A stretch of 64,000 bases of DNA from Stomoxys calcitrans (taxonomy: Eukaryota > Arthropoda > Insecta > Diptera > Muscidae). Positions 1-10,700 of the stretch are shown here, piece after piece. The translations under genes and the position numbers were made by a program. The notes below the pieces were generated by a model. The model was not told the origin of the DNA, did no database searches, and worked only from the letters and a program-made list of their open reading frames with translations. How positions within the stretch are numbered: the stretch's first letter is position 1; the number at the start of each line of letters is the position of its first letter. The stretch covers positions 156,279,441-156,343,440 of the forward strand of contig NC_081553.1 in the NCBI RefSeq assembly GCF_963082655.1. The letters are read 5' to 3'.

Positions 1-2
1 GT

Positions 3-140
3 CCCTACATTATTGAAAAAGTATTAGATAATGATCGCTACGTTGTGAGAGATGTTGACAATTGTCAACTGACACAGATCCCATATAAGGGTATAATTGA
101 AGCAAAGCGACTTCGGAAATGGTTGACACCTAGGTTATAG
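3..140 (+). pseudogene. C-terminal end of a Ty3/gypsy-type Pol polyprotein
   Basis: The window opens inside an open frame that stops with TAG at 138-140. The 45 residues contain NDRYVVRDV and QIPYKGIIEAKRLRKW, the sort of tail found after the integrase core of fly gypsy-group retrotransposons, where it contributes to target and DNA binding. Gag, protease, RT and the integrase core would lie left of the window. Family assignment rests on these short motifs only. The true start lies outside, so this is a partial element of unknown activity. Confidence 0.6.
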
Positions 141-599
141 ATTTATGTTATTGTTCACACTTATATAATATACACAATTTTTATATCATGATTGTGGGCA
201 ATCATATTGTCAGGTTGGCCGAACTGTAATATGATAACTTGTTATACTCGTATTTATAAGAAACTTTTGATGAAACTAAGTAGACTAGCTTGTTCCTTTG
301 CTTGTTTGTTTGAAAAATATAATAAAAAGTTTCAGTTTGTTGACAGAAGCTTTACAGATGTTAAGAATAAGTGCTTCCCAAAAATCCCAATTATAACCGG
401 TAATCAATGCCAACGCAGTGTTGCATTTGAATTTGGAAGGAGATTTGCTGCAAATCTCATCAAATAAGTAGATTTGCTCACATTGAAAATGTATGGGAAA
501 CCTCGTTCCAATATACGGGATTTCCGAAATTTCGGTGCAAATCTAGACTTGCGTGGAAACATGGTTTAACCCGCCTCCGGAAAGCTATAAGAACTACTA
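141..599. other. AT-rich non-coding stretch after the gypsy Pol end
   Basis: This should hold the 3' untranslated region, polypurine tract and 3' LTR of the element ending at 140. I see the phrase GGCCGAACTGTAATATG near 221-237, which could be the LTR edge, but no second LTR is available to prove it. The open frame at 192-467 has no recognisable domain and is not called a gene. Confidence 0.3.
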
Positions 600-3124
600 C
601 GAGAAACAAAGGAATAGCTAAAGCGGCCACACTGTTCTGGGAGATTTTAATGCGAAGATAGGGAAGGAAGTCACCTTTGGTCTAACAGTCGGAAAGTTTA
701 ACCTCCACGAGATAACGCCCAGTAATGGATTGAGGCTGTTAAATTTCGCCGCGGCAAAAACATGGTAGCTAGTAGCACCAGATTTTAACATAAAGTATTC
801 ACAAAGCCACATGGCTTTCACCCGATCAAAACACGAAGAACCAAATTGATCACGTTGTGATAGAGACGGAAGACATTCATCCAGCGTGTTAGATGTACGA
901 TCGATCCGTGGAGCGAATATAGATTCGGATCATTACCTTGTACGATCTGACACAGAACGGAAGCTCGACATTGAAAAGCTGCAAACACAACAGATGGCAG
1001 CGGCATACTCCACTCGACTGACCCAACTGCTAGATGAAAGCACTCTTTTTTCCGATGATATAATGGCGCAGTGGCAAACTATTGCCCACTCCATGGAAAA
1101 TGCCTCGAAATCTGTACTTAGGTACAAGAAGCCTGCTCCAAGAAACCCATGGTACGACCAAGAGTGTCGAGATGCTACTGCAGCCAAGAATGCGGCATAT
1201 AGTGCAACCCTGCAAACAGTAGCAACGCGCCAGATGAATGAGGGTATCGGGAGAAAAGGAGAATGGAGAAACGTCTGTTCCGCAGAAAGAAAAAGGAAAT
1301 GGAAAGACGTGAGTGTGAGCGAATTGAGATGTACAGGAGTCAGAATGAAGTCCGGAAATTCTACCAAAGAATTGAACATCAAACCGGTGGCTTTGGTGCA
1401 GGGACATCCTCCTGCAGAGACAAAGAAGGAAATCTCGTAACTTACACAGACAACATGGTGAAGATATGGAGAGAATATTTAACCCAACTCCTAGTGACCA
1501 ACGTTGGCGGCGAAGAGGATACCACAGAACCAATCAATGATGATGGTTTAGAATGTTTACCTCCTAGTCAGAGTGAGGTCCAAGTAGCAGTGAACAGACT
1601 AAAGAATAACAAGGCAGCAGGAGCCGACGGGCTACCCGCTGAACTATTTATGACCGGAGGCGACACGCTAATAAGGCGTATGCATCAGGTTATCTGCGCA
1701 ATTTGGCTAGAAGAATGCACACCCGATGATTGGAACCTCAGCATACTATGTCCCGAACACAAGAAAGGAGATAAGACGGAATGTCCCAAATACAGAGGAA
1801 TAAATCTCCTCCCCATCCCATACAAGATACTCTCGAGCGTACTGTGTGAAAGATTAAAACTTAAAGTCATCAGGCCGCATTAATAGGGCCCAATTACCCT
1901 ATTAATGCGTCCTTAGACTTGTTAATCCATCCTGGACCAGGTATTCACACTGCGCCAAATCCGGGAAATCCTGGAAAAGGACAAATCAACACCTACCATC
2001 CCTTTGTTGACTATAAAGCCGCTTTCGATACCCCTTTACGTTCAAAGGTATTTGAAGCCACGTCTGAGTTTGGTATTCCTGCAAAATTAATAAGACTCTG
2101 TAGGATGACACTTGCTGATACGCGGAAGGATCTCTCCGAACCATTCAATACCAAACGAGGATTCAGACAAGGAGACAGCCTATCGTGTGATCTCTTTAAT
2201 ATCCTGTTGGAGAGGATTATACGAGATGCAAATGTGAAAAGATATGACACACTAATCAAAAGAGAACACAGGCGAGTAGCCTGTGCCAACGACGTCGACA
2301 TCATAGTTTGGTCACCGGAAGTAGTAACTGCAGCCTTTGAAAGAATCGCAAGACAGTCAGTGAAAATGGGTTTGGCAGTAAATGGAGATAAGACGAAATG
2401 GATGGTTTCAACTCCCAAAACGTCTTGTACAACCGAGCAGATAAAGAAAATTTAGAAAGTTGGGAACCACAACTTTGTGATAGTCGGCAACTTTATCTAC
2501 CTCGGCAACGCCGTAACCAAAACGAATGACACCAGTTTGAGATAAAGCGAAGAATAACACTGGCAAACAGATGCTACTTTGGATTAAGTAAACAGACGAA
2601 GATTACACTATACAAGACACTGATACTACCCGCGTTGTTATATGGTTCTCAGGTATGGGTACTTGTGAAAGCAGATGAGGCAGTGCTTGGAGTATTTGAG
2701 AGAAAGATTCTTTCGTAAAATATATGGACCAATTTGCGTTAATTGAGAATATACACATCGTATGAACCGCGAGCTGAATGACGACGACCTATCAAAATAC
2801 AACAACTGCATAGTCTAGGTCCTGTTGTCAGAATGGATGACGAAGCTTCAGCAAAGATGTCTTTTGAAGTCAAACACGGTGGTACACGCAAACCGGGAAG
2901 ACCAAAAACCCAATGGAAAGATCAAGTGGTGGGAGACACCTCGAAACTTGGTGTCAGAGATTTTAGAATGAGCGCAGAAGATCGAGGCGCTTGGAACGCT
3001 ATTCTACGTTCGGCTAGTGGAACAAATGTTCTGTTATAGCCAATTAAAGTTAGTAAGTAATTTATAATGTTTTGCGGTTTGCTATATTCTATTGTAAATA
3101 AACAGCTTTGTTAAAAAAAAAAAA
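600..3124 (+). mobile_element. Decayed RTE-like non-LTR retrotransposon with poly(A) tail
   Basis: Translations across several frames give, in order, an APE-type endonuclease (GDFNAKIGKE at about 640; DSDHYLV at about 930), a linker (886-1440), RT fingers and palm (1263-1883, with NNKAAGADGLPAELF and KYRGINLLP; 1919-2455, with DYKAAFD and RGFRQGDSLS), and a C-terminal tail (2833-3039, with GRPKTQWKDQV). This order and tail resemble RTE-clade elements often annotated as craniofacial development protein 2-like. The catalytic YADD box reads CAND (2281-2292), and several frameshifts and stops break the frame, so the copy is dead. AATAAA at 3097-3102 and an A-run at 3113-3124 mark the 3' end on the + strand. 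Confidence 0.8.
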
Positions 3125-3640
3125 CTAAGGACATTTTTGAGATTTTCGGAAGCTGTGATATTTTTCTAAAATCTCAAACATATTTTCTATTTGATCCGAT
3201 ATTCCACACATAAGCAACAAAAGTTTCGTTGGGGGTGGATTTTTGTTGTTGTGCGTATGACGAAACCTCTAAGTTGTACCATGAGATTTTGGGATCCAAC
3301 GTCCGAAACTGGTCGGAGTTTCGAATCAAACAACCGAAAAGGTTCAGCGTTTCGAGTCAGGTATCATATGAGTTTCACGTTATTCTGGTAATTTTCGCGT
3401 TTTGTCCGAAATTATTTGGAAAATCTTTCAGAACATCAGAAATATCTGTCTAATTTCTAAATTCCCTCTTCTAAAAGAATTTACAATACAATTCTGATGG
3501 TCATTCCAAATTTCCGCTGACAAAACTTTCAGAGTCGGTGTAAACCGCCCATTCAATTCGTTACGGTTTTGTCTATACATTCGGAATCAGAATCGATAAA
3601 TTGTGCAGAAATTCTGAGCGAATTCATAACGAACGCCAAG
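3125..3640. other. Non-coding spacer
   Basis: There is no convincing coding frame or known repeat. The two overlapping short frames at 3191-3453 carry no domain. Confidence 0.4.
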
Positions 3641-4211
3641 GTATATTCATTTACAGGCAGTGGCAGTTGCCCAACAACAAAATATTGAGTGCACTATCTG
3701 TCAAAATCAGTGATTAATGCAACTATGATTTGGTGTATATTACTAGTTCGTTCCATTTTTCGTTGTTTGTGCGTATTATGGTTCTCAACTATAATAAACA
3801 CACAACCAAAACTCGTTGACAGATAGTGCACTTCGCGAGAAAAAATTTTATTCAGCTGTTGACGGTACACTACCTGGTAGTAACCAAGTATATTCATTTA
3901 CAGATAGCGACAGTTTCCCAATAATAAAATATTGAGTGCACTATCTGTCAAAACCAGTAATTAGTGCAACTCTGATTTTGAGTATGTTACTAGTTCTCGC
4001 CATTTTTCGTTGTTTGTGTGAGTTATGGTTCTAAACTACACAACCAGAACACGTTGACAGATAGTGCACTTCGCGAGAACAAAATTTACTCAGCTGTTAA
4101 CGGTACACTACCTGGTAATTATGTCATGGTAGTAACATACCCAAAATCATAGTTGCACAAAACACTGATTTTGACAGATAGTGCACTCATTTGTTTTTGT
4201 TGGGCAACTGT
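3641..4211. repeat. Cluster of three copies of a roughly 240-bp MITE family
   Basis: Two direct copies (about 3641-3882 and 3887-4115) each run from TATATTCATTTACAG to CACTACCTGG and share the internal inverted words GCACTATCTGTCA and TGACAGATAGTGCAC. A third, inverted, 5'-only copy lies at about 4131-4211. Related copies occur at about 39024-39215 and, inverted, at about 47920-48165. No coding capacity is seen, so it is a non-autonomous family. The cluster ends about 465 bp before the RhoGAP start codon, so it may contribute promoter-proximal sequence (inference). Confidence 0.7.
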
Positions 4212-4676
4212 ATTTCTATCAACCTGTATCGTATTCTCTTGTGCCAATGGATGTTCACACTAAGGCAAATTTATTCAAGGAAAAGTCACTGGTCCAACTG
4301 AATGAATTTTTCAATTCCAGAGTTATAACCAAATCCCACTACAACGTCAAATGTTTTGTTTGGATTTTAATTTTTTTCACATTTATTTATTCACTAGAAT
4401 GTCAATTGGGAAGCGTCCGGAAGTTTGACGGCCTAGTGGAAATTTGCGCCACCATCCTCAAAGGGTTGTTAAGTTGATGTCGTTGTTTTTTGGTCTAGTG
4501 GCTTTACCGTTTTTATTCTACCAAGGATCATACATTATGAAGTTTCTTGTAAAACGCCCGTTATAGAATTTGAGACCGACTCTGGACTTCTGTGAAGGTT
4601 TTATCTTGACTTGGCGGAATGAATTACAAATTTAAAGGTGAAGGAAGAATTTTAATTTAGTCAAGGAATATTCGCA
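4212..4676 (+). other. 5' flank and probable 5' UTR of the RhoGAP gene
   Basis: Single-copy-looking sequence lies between the MITE cluster and the RhoGAP start codon. No clear TATA box or initiator can be assigned by eye. The 98-codon frame at 4181-4477 begins inside the MITE and has no recognised domain. Confidence 0.35.
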
Positions 4677-4781
4677 ATGGATTTTACTTCGTTCGAAAAG
4701 GAAGATTTGCGTGCGCAAGTAGTAAATGAGTTGAAATACTTTGGTGTTAAATATAGAAAAGAAAGGGTTACCACAGCTCAA
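4677..4781 (+). CDS. RhoGAP gene exon 1
   Basis: The exon has 35 codons from ATG at 4677-4679 to CAA, ending at the donor GTAAGT (4782). It encodes an N-terminal stretch containing VVNELKYFGVKYRKERV, comparable to the short segment before the GAP domain in ARHGAP11A (HLRAFYGIKVKG). This ATG was chosen because it is the first in frame and the exon joins exon 2 in phase 0. Confidence 0.8.
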
Positions 4782-7700
4782 GTAAGTGATTGAAAAAAAG
4801 ATGAATGTTATGTTACTATTTTTATTTTTGCAGGAAAGCATTACACAAAAAAAAACGTCGATTTTTCGCTCCCAATTGCATACGCTGCAATTATCAGATG
4901 CCATTCTTGCAAATGGAAGCGTTGTCCAAATACCAAAATTTGTTGTAGATATGTGTAATTTTATTTTAGATCGTGTTGAGACTGAAGGCATTTTTAGGAA
5001 AGCAGGGTCTTCAATAAGACAAAAGGAAATTTTGGCATGTTAAGCATTATAAAATATATGTATATTTAGTTTATAGTTTAATTGATAATTTTTTTACAGG
5101 CTTATCTCGAATCAGGGAATCCACTGGATCCATCCCACCACGTTATAGATGTGGCTAACGTTGTTAAGTATTTTTTTCGTGAGCTGCCCGAACCACTTAT
5201 TCCATCATCACTTCAAGAGACTCTTTTACGAGCTTTGTTAATAGGCAAAAACAATGAAAAGGCTGTTTTATTAGCTTGCATGCTATTACCAACTCTAACA
5301 CTTAACACTTTGCGTTTTTTTATGCAATTCCTGCGAACAGTGTCGCTTAGCGAATACCTTAATAAAATGTCTACATCAAATTTGGCAATAATTCTGACCC
5401 CAAGCCTCATGCCATTTGCAAATATCAAAAGTTTCCGTTTTACAAACCATATGAAAGTCGTGCAGATGCTAATAGAAAATGCTAATTCAATAGGTATTGT
5501 GCCTGGAAATGTCGCCAGTAGAGTAGCCTCTAAATCTTTTTCTTCGGATATAGAAGCATTTTCACTATCATCACCTCAGTGCACAGATTGTTCCGGAATA
5601 AACGATGAGAAGAAGAAAAAGAAAAGACGCAGCGGTTCGTTAACGCGTAAATAGGTTCAAATCACAATTTACATATGTTATTTCAAGTTCTTTTTAATTT
5701 AGATATGTTTAATGGATTCAAGCGAATAGTTGGTGCGAACATAGGCTTTCCGGAGGAATCAGAAACTAATATAATAAAGGGGGATTTGTTGTCCAAAGAA
5801 AGAATTTCCGAGATTGATGTCCATTACACACCATGTCATAAATCAAAAAAGAAACGAAAGCTTGCTGAACCAATGAGCACATGTGAGAAAAAGAAGTAAG
5901 TATGAGAAGTTATCTATATATTTTTTGTTATTAATTTGTATTACTTTATTTAGACGAGAATTGCTTGCACTACTTCCAAAAAAATCTGGAGGATTTTTAC
6001 CTAATACCCCATTGATCAAGTATGTAAAATTCCTTTTTCTTATTTTGGTTTTCATAAGGAAGATTAGGAAGACGAGGAAGAGTATCGCGAATGTATTTTT
6101 TCATGGATATCCGATAAAAGTCGCAGTTATACAATATTTAGGTTATATCTTTATACAGGGTGCGCCAGAGATACTCTTTTAAAAACTCCCGAGCAATGAG
6201 CTCTTGTCTAGGGAGCAGCGGGCCTTCGCCTTCGAGAGCTTCTTTTCTAACATTCGCTCACTTTTTGCTACGCAACGTTCTTTCCGCGCTCGCTTTGAAA
6301 TTCCTCCCCACAGGCTCGTTCCTGGCTGTAATTCGATTCTGTCGTGGGTTAACTCAAGTGTGAAAGTGCCGCTAATTCCAGAAATTGTCTTCAACGGACC
6401 ATCGGAAATGATAGAAAAATTTATTTAATATGTTGTAAGACTTTAGTACTTCTACATTACGTTTTTCAACATAAATCCAATTTCTTATAAATAAGGTAAA
6501 TATTTTATATAATTCAAATGCTATTTATTACATATGCTAAACATGACTTCATGAAAACATTAATATTGGTTTCTGACTAAATACTATTTGGTAATTCATT
6601 GTACATGTTCAATCCTTTGAAGAAAAGAACAATTTTTCAATTCGTTGATGTAACTCATTGCAGTCTGAAGTTATTATAATTTCTTGGATTCTAAGGTTGG
6701 ACTTCACCGACGCAACTTATTTGGTCGGTTAAATAATCCGGTGCATTGCCTTCCTTTATCTTTTGGATCATCTTTAGTTTATTTAGGGCGAGTCTTTGTT
6801 TATTGTCAGCCTTTTGAGGGAATCTAGCATGGTACTGATTGGTGTACATTTGCTACATTTGAGTATTATTCTCATCACATTTACTGCAGTTTTTGAAGCC
6901 TTTCTGTTTGTGAATCATTATAGCAAGTGTATATGAATATTGATCTATGTCCGAAGTGTGGTTTTAGCATTGTATTGTAAATATTTATTGCATTAAAAAC
7001 AGTTCTATTTTTCTTATTATTTTGAAAAATCCTATTTTTCCATCTGTTTTACATACATAATTAATGTGATCATTAAAAAAAGTCTTTGTCAATGACAAAT
7101 CCTTAGTGCTTTAAGTTATCAATAGTCTCTCCGTTTGTTATATGCTATTTCACTATCCATTCTCATTTCCATTAGTTTTGTTTTTTTGTTCATTTTATTC
7201 ATCCTTAGCCACACATTTTATTTTGTTCAGTTTCGATGTAATTTTTTCAAAGCATTGTTCGTTGTTATATCCCTTAACATAATACATCAGCGTATAAAAT
7301 TATGTAGCTTTCTGTTAGTATATTGGGTATATCATTGATATATAATATGAAAAGCAATTCTGCAAGAATTGAAACTTGTAGTACTCCGTTGTCGATTTCT
7401 TCAAAAAGGACGCCGTTTATTTTTGTAAACGGTTTCTTTCTTTACCGCTAATGGCGCACATGTGAAGCTTTGCTTTTATAATGTCCCGATCTCTTATCTC
7501 AACTGCTCTCTTAGTCAAGACTGTCAAGACTTTTTTGTTCCTTGGAACTTTTTTCCATTTATTTAGTACATAATTCACTGGAGGCCACCATCGCCTATGA
7601 CGCTGAACACATGGGTTCGAATCCTGGCGAGACCATCAGAAAAAATTTTCAGCAGTGGTTTTCCCCTCCTAATGCTGGCAACATTTGTGAGACCCTAACC

Positions 7701-10700
7701 ATTGAGCTTAAACTTGAATCGGACTGTACTCATTGATTTGTCAGAAGTTTGCCCCTGTCCCTAAGTGGAATGTTCATGGGCAAAATCTATAATTTGCACT
7801 GTAGTTTCGCATGAGAATTTTTTTTCGAAAGCCTGACTGGTATTTAGGCTGGATATTATTTTCTTCTATAAATTGCTCCAACTATTATTTTACTACCATT
7901 TCTAAGACTGCTTCAAATGTTATTTATTTATTGGTCTATATTCTTCATATTTGATTGTATTCTTTATCTTTTCTATTGGAATTGCCATTGTTGTCTTCCA
8001 GTCTTCTGGAAACATTGCACTCAATAACGAACCATTTACAATTCCTAGCAGTATATCTCCAACATTGGACCAATTATCTAGAATCATTTGTGGCGTAATT
8101 TTTTCGAAATCTGATTTGCTTTTGATACATTTTACCACGGCATTGAGACCATTCATATATATTGTACGGAACAAAAACCGTTTGAATCTATACTGCACGT
8201 CATTAAAATATTCCACATTTTCATGGAGTTTCTTATCACATATATACACTATCGACAAAATATTTGTCAAAATGACTAGCAATTTGATTATTTCCTTATA
8301 TTCTACATAGTTAAATACCACAGATTCGATCACATCACGGGGTTATTTTATTACAAGACTTTTGTTTTTTCCACATGTCCTTCTAGTTGCTCGCATAACT
8401 GATTTGGTCATTCACAAATTTAAATTTGGCCCTTTCAATTTCTACTTTGTATTGATTTCTTATTACACAATAGTTCCGCCAAGCTTCGTGTGAATTGTCA
8501 AGTCTTATCGTTGCAAAACTTCTCACTTTTTCAAAATTGCAAATTTTGTCCATAACATTCCACTAAGGAACAGGGGCAAACTTATTCACGTTTCATTATT
8601 CTTAGGTCATTCGTAAACCTTTGGATGTTGTGTATTTACTTAATACGTTTACTTTCTGATTACTTTTTGTCGTGTCCTGAAAGGTTTGTGTTAACGACCT
8701 TGCATCTATATTTTAGTCTATATATTTTGCCCGTTCTGTTGTAATAATATCTCTACGGAATAAATCTGGATTATAACTAAAAATATCAACTTGTCTATTG
8801 CAGAGGGGTTTTTTCTGGTATTGAACGTTTTTAATATCTCATGGTCTGATATATTTTCTGTATCCATAATTTGCGTTTTTTTTCTGCTGTTCGTCACCAC
8901 ATAGTCGATAATTGTTCTTCATTCCAGACTCTTGTATCATAGATTTAATTTTGTAGAGACTATTCTTTTTCCAATCTATAAAAAACCTCCTATTATTTTT
9001 ATACCACAGATGGTTTCATTTATTGCTTCAATCCACTTCGATTATTTTTGTACTGAGCAAGAGATGCCATTATCCAGTATTTCGACTGTTTAACTTTTTC
9101 ATATGTTTTTATTGCACTCCATTCTGTTTTTAAATATAAAATCACGCCTCCCGTTCTTGTCGATTTTGAGTATCTAATCACATGATCATAATTGGCAAGG
9201 GATACTTCATTGTCGTTACCATCATTTACCAAATGTGTTTCGGATAGAACTATGAAGTCTGGCTTTTCATCATTAGAAAGTATTCCAATTTGATTATAGT
9301 TATTTAATAGTCCTTGTGCATTTGCATATATTCCACTAATATTCTTTGATTGTTAATCTGACAGACTCATCCATCTTTTTTAACATCAAGTTCATTTAAA
9401 TGTACTGAGAAGTTCTTGTCGTTCGTTATGTGATTTTTATCAAGTCCTACGTTTCGTTTTTTATTTATAGATTATACATTTCCTTAATTGTTGTTTCGTG
9501 CATTGCTTTGAACTATTGTATTTTCTCCATGACATTTAAAACAAACTTCTTTAAATGTGAAAATACTAGGCGAATGATTATGTCCTCTGCATTTATAGCA
9601 TTGCCTCATTTGTGTACCATCAAATACTCTGCACCTTTCTCATCCGATATTGACATTTTGACTTTTCATTAGTTGTTCATAAGTTTCAGCGTCTATTTTA
9701 ATTCTAGCATTGTATATTTTATTATTATTTCTATGTGTTTCATATGTAGCTATAATTTTGATCCCCTTTCTATATCGTATTTCATTTTGTTTTCTTAATC
9801 TTGTTTAACATTTCTTCCTCGTATTTAATCCATAGGATTAGCAACTTTTGTCATAATTTTCACTCATTTTTCCCGCAATGGCTTCTTTGATCTTATTTCT
9901 TTCATCTTCGTTTTCGCTTCTGATTAAAATAGTACCGTAACTTCTGTTTCAATACTGGTTATCTTTAAGTTCACCGGATCTACATTCTTGTTGAATTCTT
10001 CCTTCATTTTATACACACAGCGTTCACTAAAGTCACTTGCCCGGCTGATGAAATATCTCAGAGTTGTTCTAAATAAACTATTTTGTCAAATGGTTTGCTT
10101 AGATTTAAATTTTTTTTTAACATTTTTTAACATTTTCTAGATTTTTAATGTTTTATAATTCATCCATTTGTAATTACAACTCTTATTTTTTTGACTGCTG
10201 CACGTGGCAATGTAAATAAAAATTTGTATGCCAATTTGGCTGTGTACAGAACTTTGAGAGAAGAGTGGGAATTTCTTACCCCATCCCCACAGGGTTGTAT
10301 CGTTGATTTCGTTGTTGTTGGGCAAGTGACGCTTCCTTCTAAATTGTACAATTTATACACATTTTGCTTTTCCTTAAGCCTTACTATCACCGGGACCGGT
10401 TTATTAGCTGTGGTAATCCTGTTTTAATTGTCTCTGAGTACAGCTTTTTACTTTTGTTGACATTCACGTCGCTTGCAGTTTTCTTAATTTCTTCCCGTAT
10501 TTTCCCATTTCTTTGCTCGCATTATTTACATCATTAAAACTTTCACGTTATTCTTTCATTTTCTTAATGTTATCATCCTTCATATTTTGAAATCGCGCTT
10601 CTTTTTTTCGACTTGCAATCGAAATGGCCGAGTATAGTTGGTGTCCGCCCCAACTGTTAATTCAACACGTGTGTATTTACACACAGAATAAACGACGGTT

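Larger units (their letters stand above)
6530..10420 (-). mobile_element. Antisense decayed LINE with zinc-knuckle ORF1
   Basis: Reading the - strand: ORF1 remains at about 9740-9520 (ERCRVFDGTQM, CYKCRGHNHS, EVCFKCHGE; two knuckle-like clusters that bind RNA). The endonuclease start is at about 9345-9020 (LSETHLVNDG, TGGVILYL). The RT fingers are at 8333-7920 (FPEDWKTTMAIPIEK, KYEEYRPIN). The C-terminal end is at about 6960-6535 (GNAPDYLTDQI, FFKGLNMYNELP). Many stops and indels make it inactive. It lies antisense in the RhoGAP intron and is interrupted by a SINE at 7579-7805. The clade is uncertain: I-superfamily is likely from ORF1. The start near 10420 is a guess because the 5' part is not recognisable. 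Confidence 0.6.

Noticed and set aside
4181..4477. 98-codon frame as an upstream gene
   Set aside because: It starts inside a MITE and has no recognisable domain or splice context.
5039..5044. GTTAAG as the donor of intron 2
   Set aside because: It would shift the frame of exon 3 and destroy the GAP domain; the GC donor at 5035 keeps it.
5082..5654. Exon 3 ORF as a single-exon gene
   Set aside because: The GAP domain needs the arginine finger from exon 2, and splice sites on both sides keep frame.
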